A stretch of 14,089 nt of DNA from Desulfuromonadales bacterium C00003107 (GCA_001751225.1 MAXT01000082.1:1-14089), one strand, 5' to 3'; numbered from the stretch's first letter, positions 1-7,988 are shown. Notes: generated from the sequence alone by a model not told the origin. Translations and numbers: made by a program.

Positions 1-107
1 GCTTTGTCGGGTTTGCAACAAACCACAGAGATGTTTTACCACTAATTCAATGCTGTATTTACAGGGCGCAAGGGTTAACCTTCCCTCCCATCTGCTGGAG
101 CTAGGTA

Positions 108-136
108 GTGTCCATTCGGGACCTCTGGATGGACAC
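108..136. repeat. Perfect 8-bp hairpin next to the palindromic element
   Basis: GTGTCCAT at 108-115 pairs exactly with ATGGACAC at 129-136. The stem can be extended inward by a few pairs including G-T wobbles. It lies just outside the left end of the 142-357 palindrome and may belong to the same repetitive element or act in ending transcription from cysK. No T-tract follows on either strand, so it is not a classical intrinsic terminator. Confidence 0.5.
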
Positions 137-141
137 AGTGC

Positions 142-357
142 CGTTTTCATATGGGAAACGAGCAATTTTTTCCAAGGTCAAGGAAATCAAGCACTTGCGC
201 GGAGGCGTAGCTGTTTACGCCGCACCATTCCGCAGGACAGCGAAATGGGACAGCCTCTGGCTGCCCGAAGGGCGAGGGCCAGGGATGGCCCGAGTCACAA
301 GCAAGCGTGCGGATTGACGCCGAGATTGGGGAAAAGGGCCATTTCCTGATGAAAACG
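142..357. repeat. Imperfect palindromic intergenic element (about 216 bp)
   Basis: The ends are inverted copies: CGTTTTCAT at 142-150 and ATGAAAACG at 349-357. The similarity continues inward with gaps (left GGGAAACGAGCAATTTTTTCC against the complement of the right arm, GGAAATGGCCCTTTTCC). Inside are four small hairpins: GGCGTA/TACGCC (204-209 with 216-221), CAGCC/GGCTG (251-255 with 259-263), GCCC/GGGC (263-266 with 270-273) and GGGCCA/TGGCCC (276-281 with 286-291, GGGA loop). There is no transposase or long ORF. The structure fits a REP/MITE-like non-autonomous repeat of the sort common between genes in Desulfuromonadales genomes. The family name and copy number cannot be told from one copy. 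Confidence 0.6.
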
Positions 358-368
358 AGGTAACTGCC

Positions 369-1292
369 TTATTCTCCAAACAGTTCCGTCGACAAATAAC
401 GCTCGCCGGTATCGGGCAGAATCACCACAATCCGCTTACCCTTCATTTCTTCCCTTGTCGCCAATTGCAGCGCGGCATGGACCGCAGCACCGGCGGAGAT
501 ACCAACCAGCAGTCCCTCCATCCGGGCCAGATCTCGAGCAACGGCAAAGGCCTCCTCGGCAGCGACGGTGACCACCTCATCGATGACTTCACTATTTAGC
601 ACCTCGGGCACAAAGCCGGCACCGATACCCTGCAATTTATGCTGCCCAGGGACTCCACCGGACAGAATTGCCGACTCGACAGGCTCCACCGCCACCATGC
701 GAATCTGGGGATTACGCTCTTTGAGGGCCTCTCCGATACCGGTAATGGTACCGCCGGTACCGACTCCGGCCACCACCATATCGACCCGGCCATCGGTGTC
801 AGTCCAGATTTCTTCAGCGGTGGTCCGTCGATGCACCGCCGGATTGGCAGGATTGCTGAACTGCTGTAAAAGCACTGAACGGGGTGTGTCAGCTGCTAAC
901 TTCTCGGCCGCTTTTATGGCACCGGTCATGCCCTTGGCCCTAGGAGTCAACACCACGGTCGCACCATATTGTTTCAACAGGTTGCGCCGTTCAACACTCA
1001 TCGACTCGGGCATAGTCAGTATCAATTTATATCCGCGGGCCGCCGCCACCATCGCGAGCGCAAGGCCGGTATTACCACTGGTCGGTTCGATGATTACCGA
1101 ACCTTTTTTAAGCACTCCGCGGGTCTCGGCATCCTCAATCATACTCAGGCCAATACGGTCCTTAACGCTGCCCCCTGGATTAAAATATTCCAGTTTAGCC
1201 AGGACCTCACCACAACCTTCACTATTGATGGCTCCGAGGCGCACCAGCGGCGTTCCCCCGATGAGCTCGGTGACACTATCGTATATATTCAT
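369..1292 (-). CDS. cysK: Cysteine synthase A (O-acetylserine sulfhydrylase), PLP-dependent
   Basis: A 307-aa cytosolic enzyme that makes L-cysteine from O-acetyl-L-serine and sulfide. It is a fold-type II PLP enzyme with the family's hallmarks in order: [10 protein letters not shown] with the PLP lysine at K44, the substrate loop PTSGNTG (70-76), the phosphate-binding GTGGT, and the OASS signature around [15 protein letters not shown]. These favour the CysK type over the O-phosphoserine-using CysM type. The ATG at 1292 is chosen because a good ribosome site (AGGGAG) lies 6 nt upstream; a TTG two codons earlier would be too close to it. It is the last gene of the minus-strand sulfur cluster, 206 bp after metY with a palindromic repeat between them, so it may be cotranscribed or use its own weak promoter. 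Length is normal for the family. Confidence 0.95.
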   Translation of the reverse strand: MNIYDSVTELIGGTPLVRLGAINSEGCGEVLAKLEYFNPGGSVKDRIGLSMIEDAETRGVLKKGSVIIEPTSGNTGLALAMVAAARGYKLILTMPESMSVERRNLLKQYGATVVLTPRAKGMTGAIKAAEKLAADTPRSVLLQQFSNPANPAVHRRTTAEEIWTDTDGRVDMVVAGVGTGGTITGIGEALKERNPQIRMVAVEPVESAILSGGVPGQHKLQGIGAGFVPEVLNSEVIDEVVTVAAEEAFAVARDLARMEGLLVGISAGAAVHAALQLATREEMKGKRIVVILPDTGERYLSTELFGE

Positions 1293-1321
1293 GAACAACT
1301 CCCTGCAACTGCGGTTGACGC

Positions 1322-1327
1322 ACTATA
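1322..1327 (-). promoter_or_regulatory. Possible -10 box for cysK
   Basis: On the minus strand TATAGT (complement of 1322-1327) lies about 30 nt before the cysK ATG. No convincing -35 box is seen at 16-18 nt upstream; the best matches fall in AT-rich sequence at the edge of the palindromic repeat. It could give cysK partial independence from the upstream genes. The evidence is weak. Confidence 0.25.
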
Positions 1328-1348
1328 AGTTTTTGCAATGCATTAAAG

Positions 1349-2800
<1,452 letters not shown>

Positions 2801-2861
2801 TTATGTGACGAATAAATAGATAAAGTTATTTTTACTATCACCGCGGCGGAAAGCGTCTGCC

Positions 2862-3680
2862 TCAGAATGGTACGTCTTCCGTCTCCATGGCCAACAGATC
2901 TATATGCAGTTTTCGATGGCGCAACAGTTCCCCTTCGCCGCTGATGATCTTGCACACCTCAGCCACCTGGAAACTAGCGGCTGCCCCTGGTGTAAAGGAC
3001 GGATTACCAAGCTGGCTCTCGACGCCCGGGCTGTCATCGGCATGGCCGTAAAGTTTCTCGATGATGTTATCCCCGGGGAACTGAGTACTCACATGACCGT
3101 ACCATCCGGCAATCGCTCCGTGTACCAGGGGTATGCCCAAATCCCGACAGACAATATCCAACGCCTTACGCGCGGCAACATTATCCACGGCATCGACAAC
3201 GACGTCGGCATCCGCGACCAGAGTGGGTCCGTTATCCCCATCGAAGGCCTTTTCAAAAGCCACCAGGGTCACTGCCGGATTGATGTCGTTGACTCGAGCC
3301 TTAGCCGTCAGTGCTTTGGAATGTCCGAGCAACCGGGGCGAAGACAGAATCTGCCGGTTGAGGTTGTGTTCTTCAAAAATATCGGGGTCGATGGCGATGA
3401 TGCGACCAACCCCTAGCCGCGCTAACTGCTCGATGACATAGCCTCCGAGGCCCCCGCAACCGATCACCGCGACACAGCTGCAAAACAACTTGTGTTGCTG
3501 TGCCGTGCTGAGCATTTGGCGGTTACGTTGATATCGACCCGGCAGCCAGCCGGCTTTCAGCATCGCATCTTCCACTTCTCCCAGAGTCATGGAAAACTTA
3601 TCGGCAGCAAGCACCTGACTTTTCCAGGGGATAAGATCCCCTGAGGCCTCAGCAGCAAAAAACTCGTCTAATGCACTCAT
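2862..3680 (-). CDS. HesA/MoeB/ThiF-family adenylyltransferase (HcyF-like, activates the sulfur carrier)
   Basis: A 272-aa E1-like enzyme predicted to adenylate the C-terminal glycine of the neighbouring ubiquitin-like carrier so that sulfide can form a thiocarboxylate. After a 45-residue N-terminal stretch of unknown function comes the family's arginine-bearing segment (GRYQRNRQ, 48-55). Then come the nucleotide-binding GCGGLG (74-79), D98 at the end of the second strand, NLNRQ (106-110, R109), K122 and DAVDN (163-167). The C-terminal part has GNPSFTPGAAAS, but neither the paired CXXC zinc ligands of MoeB/ThiF nor an obvious counterpart of the ThiF catalytic cysteine. That fits direct attack by sulfide on the acyl-adenylate rather than relay through a persulfide. 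The ATG overlaps the carrier stop codon (ATGA), and its Shine-Dalgarno (GGAGGA) lies within the carrier's Gly-Gly codons, so translation is coupled. The exact subfamily is inferred from the neighbours. Confidence 0.85.
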   Translation of the reverse strand: MSALDEFFAAEASGDLIPWKSQVLAADKFSMTLGEVEDAMLKAGWLPGRYQRNRQMLSTAQQHKLFCSCVAVIGCGGLGGYVIEQLARLGVGRIIAIDPDIFEEHNLNRQILSSPRLLGHSKALTAKARVNDINPAVTLVAFEKAFDGDNGPTLVADADVVVDAVDNVAARKALDIVCRDLGIPLVHGAIAGWYGHVSTQFPGDNIIEKLYGHADDSPGVESQLGNPSFTPGAAASFQVAEVCKIISGEGELLRHRKLHIDLLAMETEDVPF

Positions 3681-3907
3681 CTACAGTCTCCTCCCACCAG
3701 GGGGAAAAAGGACAGGGTATCACCTTCGTTCAGTGGCAAACTCTTACCAACATGGCGGGTGTTGAGTAATATGGACCCCAACTTGTGATTGGGCAGGTGC
3801 AAGTCTTGAATCACCTCACCAACAGTTGTTAAATCGGCGTACTCCCGCTGGGATTCCTCAAAGCGTCCTTTGCGAAATGCGGCAAACAATTTAACCGTCA
3901 CCCTCAT
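3677..3907 (-). CDS. ThiS/MoaD-like ubiquitin-fold sulfur carrier (HcyS-like) with a Gly-Gly-Asp-Cys-Arg tail
   Basis: A 76-aa beta-grasp protein beginning MRVTVKLFAAFRKG, as in MoaD/ThiS. It has ILLNTRHVG in the middle and the terminal block GDTLSFFPLVGG (62-73), with the functional Gly-Gly at 72-73. Unlike MoaD or ThiS, where Gly-Gly is the end, three residues (Asp-Cys-Arg) follow, so a peptidase should be needed to expose the glycine. HcyS of W. succinogenes similarly carries an extra C-terminal residue removed by the metalloprotease HcyD. I choose the ATG at 3907, with GAGGAG just upstream, over one at 3973, because the family begins at this strand and the extra 22 residues look non-structural. 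It heads the four-gene cluster and sits behind a sigma70-like promoter about 90 nt upstream. The carrier role is well supported; homocysteine as the product is inferred from metY. Confidence 0.85.
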   Translation of the reverse strand: MRVTVKLFAAFRKGRFEESQREYADLTTVGEVIQDLHLPNHKLGSILLNTRHVGKSLPLNEGDTLSFFPLVGGDCR

Positions 3908-3996
3908 GTCTTTCTCCTCGTAGTGGTCGTCTACAACCGATGTCCCATGCTCAGCCCAACAATCCTCGGGCACAAACCCGACTTCCTTACGTGTTT

Positions 3997-4026
3997 ATTA
4001 TTTTGGTTATTGACCATTCCTGTCAA
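3997..4026 (-). promoter_or_regulatory. Sigma70-type promoter of the sulfur-carrier/metY cluster with overlapping dyad
   Basis: On the minus strand TTGACA (complement of 4021-4026) is followed after 18 nt by AATAAT (complement of 3997-4002). The -35 box is one half of an exact inverted repeat, TTGAC-7 nt-GTCAA (4010-4026), which could be a repressor or activator site. The start of transcription would be near 3990, giving a leader of about 85-90 nt. The regulator is unknown; an Rrf2-type protein is one option because such regulators control cysteine genes in other bacteria. Confidence 0.55.
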
Positions 4027-4095
4027 GTTCTATTTTTAAGAAAACTATGATTTCAGGAAACCACCAATGCCTTAAACAAGTCTAAGCTATCACCC

Positions 4096-4110
4096 GGACT
4101 TTGCAAGTCC
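4096..4110. promoter_or_regulatory. Short perfect dyad in the divergent region
   Basis: GGACTT-TGC-AAGTCC is a perfect 6-bp inverted repeat with a 3-nt centre. It lies about 70 bp upstream of the carrier-cluster -35 box and about 65 bp upstream of the candidate hydE -35 box. It is not followed by a T-tract in either direction, so an operator is more likely than a terminator. Function is not established. Confidence 0.35.
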
Positions 4111-4174
4111 AGCAATTTTCAGGCAGACTTCGCACACATCGACTGCGGCCACTCCATATTCCTGTATTTTTTTG

Positions 4175-4204
4175 TTGACTGACTTGCTGTGGTTTGTGTA
4201 ATTT
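4175..4204 (+). promoter_or_regulatory. Candidate promoter of hydE
   Basis: TTGACT at 4175-4180 is followed after 18 nt by TAATTT at 4199-4204, about 80 nt before the hydE start. The surroundings are AT-rich, as expected for a promoter. The -10 match is poor and other AT-rich hexamers (for example TATTAT at 4204-4209) compete, so the position is approximate. Confidence 0.35.
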
Positions 4205-4282
4205 ATTATCTAAGATTATTCAAAAGAAGGCTCTGCACTCTCTCACCAACGGCAAATCAGAACACAACAGGAAGGAAACCCA

Positions 4283-5329
4283 ATGGAGCGCAACAAGATT
4301 CTTGAATGGCTGAAAACAGATGACGAAGGGAAATTAGAGGCCTTGTGGCAGCAGGCAGACCAGGTACGAAAAGGTAACGTTGGGAACAACGTGCACTTGC
4401 GCGGCCTGCTGGAATTTTCTAACAACTGTTCTCGTGACTGCCACTATTGCGGACTAAGAGCAGGCAATCGTAATATCGAGCGCTACCATATGCCTGAAGA
4501 AGAAATCATGGACTGCGTACAAGAAGGATCCGATTACAAATACGGCACCGTAGTGCTGCAATCGGGAGAAGACTTCACGCTGAATGTGGAATGGATGGCA
4601 CAGTTGATTCGGCGTATTAAACAGGAAACTCCCCTGGCGGTAACCCTCAGCCTTGGCGAACGAAGCCGAGAAGAGCTGGCCCTGTGGCGTCAAGCCGGTG
4701 CCGACCGTTATCTGCTCCGTTTCGAAACTTCCAACGAAGTACTTTACCAGCGCATCCACCCTGCCCGCCCGGGTAGCGACAGCAACCGAATCGGCCTGCT
4801 GCGTACCATCTCTGAACTCGGTTATGAGGTTGGCAGTGGCGTCATGGTCGGTATTCCTGGTCAGACCTACGAGGATCTGGCCAACGATATTGAGTTGTTT
4901 CGAACCCTCAATCTGGACATGATCGGGGTCGGTCCCTTTATCGCCCACCACGAGACCATGCTTGGTCAGGCCGCTAAGGCGGAGACGATTATATCTTCTA
5001 ATCAAGTACCCAACACCGAGCTGATGACCTACAAGGCCATTGCCTTAACCCGCATTCTCTGCCCCAGGGCCAACATTCCGGCGACCTCGGCTTTGGCCAC
5101 TCTCAATACCCCGACGGGTCGCGAACTCGGTCTTTCTCGCGGCGCCAATATCGTTATGCCCAACCTAACCCCGAAAAAATACCGCGCCTTGTATGAAATC
5201 TATCCGGCCAAGGCTTGCATCGATGAAACAGCCGCCGATTGTCGGGCCTGCATGCAGGGCCGTATCCGCTCCATCGGACGGGATGTGGGCACCGGGCGCG
5301 GCGACTCGGCAAACCGCCAAGCCAGCTGA
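4283..5329 (+). CDS. hydE: [FeFe]-hydrogenase H-cluster maturase HydE (radical SAM)
   Basis: A 348-aa cytosolic radical-SAM enzyme of the BioB-like barrel family. HydE works with HydG and HydF to build the diiron subcluster of the [FeFe]-hydrogenase H-cluster, acting on the HydG-made iron complex on the way to the bridging dithiolate. The SAM-cluster motif CSRDCHYC (C49, C53, C56; CX3CX2C) follows GLLEFSNN, as is typical for HydE. A second CX7CX2C motif near the C-terminus (C312, C320, C323) matches the auxiliary cluster site seen in some HydE proteins such as that of Thermotoga maritima. Other marks are GIPGQTYEDLANDI (190-203) and GPFIAHHETMLG (217-228). The start has a good ribosome site (AGGAAGGA). 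hydF, hydG and the hydrogenase are not in the window, and hairpins downstream suggest a single-gene unit. PylB is a relative, but the second cysteine motif favours HydE. Confidence 0.93.
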   Translation: MERNKILEWLKTDDEGKLEALWQQADQVRKGNVGNNVHLRGLLEFSNNCSRDCHYCGLRAGNRNIERYHMPEEEIMDCVQEGSDYKYGTVVLQSGEDFTLNVEWMAQLIRRIKQETPLAVTLSLGERSREELALWRQAGADRYLLRFETSNEVLYQRIHPARPGSDSNRIGLLRTISELGYEVGSGVMVGIPGQTYEDLANDIELFRTLNLDMIGVGPFIAHHETMLGQAAKAETIISSNQVPNTELMTYKAIALTRILCPRANIPATSALATLNTPTGRELGLSRGANIVMPNLTPKKYRALYEIYPAKACIDETAADCRACMQGRIRSIGRDVGTGRGDSANRQAS

Positions 5330-5382
5330 CAAGATCCTTTCGGCCTAGAATCTCTGCTCTTTTGCCTGTCATGGATATATTA

Positions 5383-5404
5383 GGGACCGCCCCTCGGCGG
5401 TCCC
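5383..5404 (+). terminator. Strong hairpin downstream of hydE
   Basis: GGGACCGCC (5383-5391) pairs perfectly with GGCGGTCCC (5396-5404) around a CCTC tetraloop, 50 nt after the hydE stop. The bases that follow (GTGTTTG) are not a true T-tract. It may therefore stabilise the 3' end of the mRNA, with termination at the next hairpins. A second small hairpin, GTTTG/CAAAC (5407-5420), follows at once. Confidence 0.6.
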
Positions 5405-5429
5405 GTGTTTGACCTCAAACACAATAAAA

Positions 5430-5453
5430 CCCGTATTGATTGCGGGATTTTTT
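5430..5453 (+). terminator. Intrinsic terminator after hydE
   Basis: CCCG (5430-5433) and CGGG (5443-5446) form a short stem followed by A and six T residues (5448-5453). The stem is weak on its own, but it is the third hairpin in a row after hydE and the only one with a T-tract. It most likely ends hydE transcription before the Rrf2 gene. Confidence 0.5.
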
Positions 5454-5549
5454 CCAGACTAACCTGACGAAGCGACTGTTGATTAAACCGTTGAAAGATC
5501 GATTGCTTTATGGTAACTATCAACAAATTTATCTGAAAGGAATACTGCA

Positions 5550-6017
5550 TTGAGACTTTCCACCAAGAGCCGTTATGGCCTGCGAGCCCTGTTCGACATG
5601 GCCTACAATGCTGGCAGCTTGCCTATTCAGGTTAAGGAGATATCCCGCCGTCAGAATATCTCACCCCGCTACCTGGAGCAGATCTTTCAGAGTTTCAAAA
5701 AAGCCGGCATCCTCAAAAGCAAAAAAGGTCCTCAGGGCGGCTACTTTCTGGCTAAAAGACCGGCAGAAATCACCGTTCAGGATATCGTTGAGGCCGCCGA
5801 AGGCGATACCCTGTTGGTTAGTTGCACCTGTAAAAAACAAGACGACAAACCGACCTGCGACTTCAATGGCCAATGCGTCACTCAAACTGTTTGGCTCGAA
5901 GCAACCACTCTGCTCAACGACTACCTTTCCAGCCTGACTCTCATGACCCTCTGCGAGCGGGGTCAGGCCATGGGACTCAAGCGCGAATCGAATCACAAAT
6001 TTATGTACTATATCTAG
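5550..6017 (+). CDS. Rrf2-family transcriptional regulator with four cysteines
   Basis: A 155-aa winged-helix regulator starting MRLSTKSRYGLRALFDMAY, the standard Rrf2 opening. The start codon is TTG (5550), with AAAGGA 8 nt upstream; no in-frame ATG gives the conserved start. The HTH/wing region covers about 26-70 (ISRRQNISPRYLEQIF, then KGPQGGYFLAK). Cysteines at 92, 94, 103 and 109 sit where IscR and related proteins bind a [2Fe-2S] cluster (C92, C98, C104 in E. coli IscR), but with different spacing; a fifth is C135. Iron-sulfur or redox sensing is therefore plausible, and CymR-like cysteine control is an alternative. It stands alone between hydE and glgP, with terminators before it. Likely targets are itself, hydE or the divergent sulfur cluster, but this is inference. 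No isc genes are next to it, so I do not name it iscR. Confidence 0.9.
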   Translation: MRLSTKSRYGLRALFDMAYNAGSLPIQVKEISRRQNISPRYLEQIFQSFKKAGILKSKKGPQGGYFLAKRPAEITVQDIVEAAEGDTLLVSCTCKKQDDKPTCDFNGQCVTQTVWLEATTLLNDYLSSLTLMTLCERGQAMGLKRESNHKFMYYI

Positions 6018-6154
6018 CCCCTTCTACGCCCTAATTTTCGTTTAGACAATCGACCATCAAGTGGCATGTAACCTGCGATCCCCCCGCTCGCTCCTACCTA
6101 CTGCCCATTTTCTGAATATTTCTTTTTGACCAGTGGATTCTTTCCGTTACTCTA

Positions 6155-6160
6155 TATAAT
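6155..6160 (+). promoter_or_regulatory. Candidate -10 box for glgP
   Basis: A consensus TATAAT lies 81 nt before the glgP start. A TTGACC at 6126-6131 is 23 nt upstream, too far for a standard -35 box, and nothing better is seen at 16-18 nt. The promoter may need an activator or rely on the -10 region. Confidence 0.35.
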
Positions 6161-6240
6161 GTTGAAAAGAAAAAACTGTTCTTTTGCTGTCTGTTGCGCC
6201 AGTCTTTGCATTCTATTTGATCACTGGAGGTTTGTACCAA

Positions 6241-7953
6241 ATGAGCGATTGGAAACGATTTCTTGCCGACCCGGTCATCGCCTATTTCTCTATGGAAATT
6301 GGCCTCAGTGTCGACATTCCTACCTATAGCGGCGGTCTCGGCATACTGGCCGGCGACACCATCAAGGCCGCAGCCGACCTGCAACTGCCCATGGTCGCCA
6401 TCACCCTGGCCAGCCGCAAAGGCTATTTCCGACAATCGATCGATGGACAAGGCTGGCAACAGGAATCGCCCAGCGAATGGGCACCTGAAGAGCTTCTGGA
6501 ACTTATGCCGGTAAAGGCCCTGGTCTCTATTGAAAATCGAGACGTCAAGATCCAGGCCTGGCTTAAAAGGGTCAAGAGCCCCACCGGCGGCGAAGTGCCG
6601 GTGTTTTTCCTGGATACGGATATCGAGGGCAACCAACCTCAGGATCGAGCTATAACCGATCATCTCTATGGTGGCGACAACGAATACCGCCTCAAGCAGG
6701 AGATCGTGCTAGGCATTGGCGGCGCCCGTATCATCGCCGGGCTCGGCTTTCGGGTACGCAAGTATCACATGAACGAGGGCCACGCCAGCCTGCTGACCCT
6801 GGAACTACTCAACCGCACCCGGCGTCCGGTAGAGGACACCTGGGATGAACGGAACTCCTGGGAGCCGCGCAAGGTCCAGCAGCAATGCGTCTTTACCACT
6901 CACACCCCGGTAACGGCCGGCCACGACCGCTTTCCTTATGACATGGTGAAACGAGTGTTGGGAGAAGATGTGCCGCTCTTCCTGCTACAGGAACTGGGCG
7001 GTAAAGACGAGCTCAACCTGACCATGCTGGCCTTGAACCTCAGTCGTTACGTCAACGGTGTGGCTAAAAAACATGGCGAGGTCTCTCAGGCCCTGTTTCC
7101 TGGGTTCGAGATTCACGCCATCACCAACGGCATTCACCCTTTTACCTGGGCCTCGCCCTATATGGTCAAGCTGTTTTCACGGTACTTTCCGAGTTGGGGT
7201 ACCGAACCGGAACTGCTGGTGCGGGTCGACGCTATTCCCGACCAAGAGATATGGGAAGCCCATACCGGCGCCAAGGCCATGCTCTTTCAGTATGTCGCTG
7301 AGACGACAGGCATTCAGCTCGACCCGGAATTGCTTACCATCGGTTTTGCCCGCCGGGTTGCGACCTACAAGCGAGGAAATCTGATCTTTTCTGATATCGA
7401 ACGCCTGTTAAAGATCGGCCGGGGGAAAATCCAGCTGCTGTTTGCCGGCAAGGCCCATCCCCATGATCAGCCAGGTAAAGAGATCATTCACACCATCATA
7501 GGTGAAATCGAAAAGCTGCGGGGTCAGATCGAGATCGTCTATCTGGAAAATTACGATATGCAACTGGCCACTCTGCTGATCCCAGGGGTCGATCTGTGGC
7601 TCAACAATCCCATGCGCCCCCTAGAGGCTTCGGGAACCAGCGGCATGAAGGCCGCCCTCAACGGCGTGCCCAATTTCAGCGTACTGGACGGCTGGTGGAT
7701 CGAGGGCCATATCGAAGGGATCACCGGTTGGTCCATCGGCCCGCCGCCTCACGGTAATTCGACAGATCAGAACCACCACGATGAAGATATTCATGATCTC
7801 TACGACAAATTGGAAACCGTCATTCTGCCCCTCTACTATGAGGATCGACCGGGCTGGATTCGGGTGATGAAAAATGCCATCGGTAAAAACGCCTATTACT
7901 TCAACACCCAGTCGATGATGCGCCGTTACGTCACCGAAGCTTACTTTCGCTAA
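6241..7953 (+). CDS. glgP: Alpha-glucan phosphorylase, short GT35 type
   Basis: A 570-aa PLP-dependent enzyme that releases glucose-1-phosphate from the non-reducing ends of glycogen or maltodextrin, in the cytosol. The N-terminus carries the short-type signature AYFSMEIGLS (14-23) and IPTYSGGLGILAGD (26-39). HMNEGH is at 176-181, THTPVTAGHDRFP starts at 220, and the PLP lysine is K470 in EASGTSGMKAALNG. The length is that of the shorter bacterial/archaeal branch, not the roughly 800-aa E. coli GlgP type. I start at the ATG at 6241, which has GGAGG about 10 nt upstream and leads straight into the conserved region. A frame opening at 6184 adds 19 hydrophobic residues without support and would begin only about 20 nt after the -10 box. 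It is transcribed alone, with an intrinsic terminator just after the stop, and no other glycogen genes are in the window. Confidence 0.92.
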   Translation: MSDWKRFLADPVIAYFSMEIGLSVDIPTYSGGLGILAGDTIKAAADLQLPMVAITLASRKGYFRQSIDGQGWQQESPSEWAPEELLELMPVKALVSIENRDVKIQAWLKRVKSPTGGEVPVFFLDTDIEGNQPQDRAITDHLYGGDNEYRLKQEIVLGIGGARIIAGLGFRVRKYHMNEGHASLLTLELLNRTRRPVEDTWDERNSWEPRKVQQQCVFTTHTPVTAGHDRFPYDMVKRVLGEDVPLFLLQELGGKDELNLTMLALNLSRYVNGVAKKHGEVSQALFPGFEIHAITNGIHPFTWASPYMVKLFSRYFPSWGTEPELLVRVDAIPDQEIWEAHTGAKAMLFQYVAETTGIQLDPELLTIGFARRVATYKRGNLIFSDIERLLKIGRGKIQLLFAGKAHPHDQPGKEIIHTIIGEIEKLRGQIEIVYLENYDMQLATLLIPGVDLWLNNPMRPLEASGTSGMKAALNGVPNFSVLDGWWIEGHIEGITGWSIGPPPHGNSTDQNHHDEDIHDLYDKLETVILPLYYEDRPGWIRVMKNAIGKNAYYFNTQSMMRRYVTEAYFR

Positions 7954-7962
7954 GCCACCAAG

Positions 7963-7988
7963 GGCCGCCGTTCAGGCGGCCTTTTTTT
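7963..7988 (+). terminator. Intrinsic terminator of glgP
   Basis: GGCCGCC (7963-7969) pairs with GGCGGCC (7975-7981) around GTTCA and is followed by seven T residues. The stem can extend by A-T and G-T pairs into the T-tract. It begins 9 nt past the glgP stop codon. Confidence 0.93.

Larger units (their letters stand above)
1..368. other. Gene-free region downstream of cysK
   Basis: I see no convincing gene here. The longest open frame (50-349, plus strand) has a low-complexity, Arg/Ser-rich composition, no clear ribosome binding site, and most of it lies inside a palindromic repeat, so I do not call it. The recognisable structures are a hairpin at 108-136 and the large imperfect palindrome at 142-357, which starts only 11 nt beyond the cysK stop codon. 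Positions 1-107 show nothing I can identify. Confidence 0.7.
3908..4282. other. Divergent intergenic region between the sulfur-carrier cluster and hydE
   Basis: This 375-bp region drives transcription both ways and contains no gene I can support. It holds a promoter for the minus-strand cluster with an overlapping dyad (3997-4026), a small hairpin in that leader (TCGGG/CCCGA, 3966-3981), a second dyad (4096-4110) and a weaker promoter facing hydE (4175-4204). I looked for a SAM or T-box type riboswitch in the roughly 90-nt leader of the carrier gene and could not recognise one. Confidence 0.6.

Noticed and set aside
50..349. 99-aa open frame in the region beyond cysK
   Set aside because: Its composition is arginine- and serine-rich, it crosses the terminal repeats and hairpins of the 142-357 element, and no ribosome site precedes it.
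2819..2839. Imperfect dyad GATAAAGT/ACTATC in the 73-bp gap before metY
   Set aside because: The match needs a bulge, the region is AT-rich and no promoter boxes accompany it; chance is a sufficient explanation.
3908..3996. Possible SAM or other riboswitch in the leader of the sulfur-carrier cluster
   Set aside because: Only one 5-bp hairpin (3966-3981) is visible and I could not recognise the conserved core of any known methionine- or cysteine-related riboswitch. A covariance-model search would settle it.
4454..5005. 183-aa open frame antisense to hydE
   Set aside because: hydE has intact catalytic motifs across this stretch, and the antisense product has no recognisable feature.
5500..5535. 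Possible promoter or IscR-type box before the Rrf2 gene (TTGAAA and TAACTA about 17 nt apart)
   Set aside because: The -10 match is poor and no clear dyad of the IscR type is present, so I do not list it as a feature.
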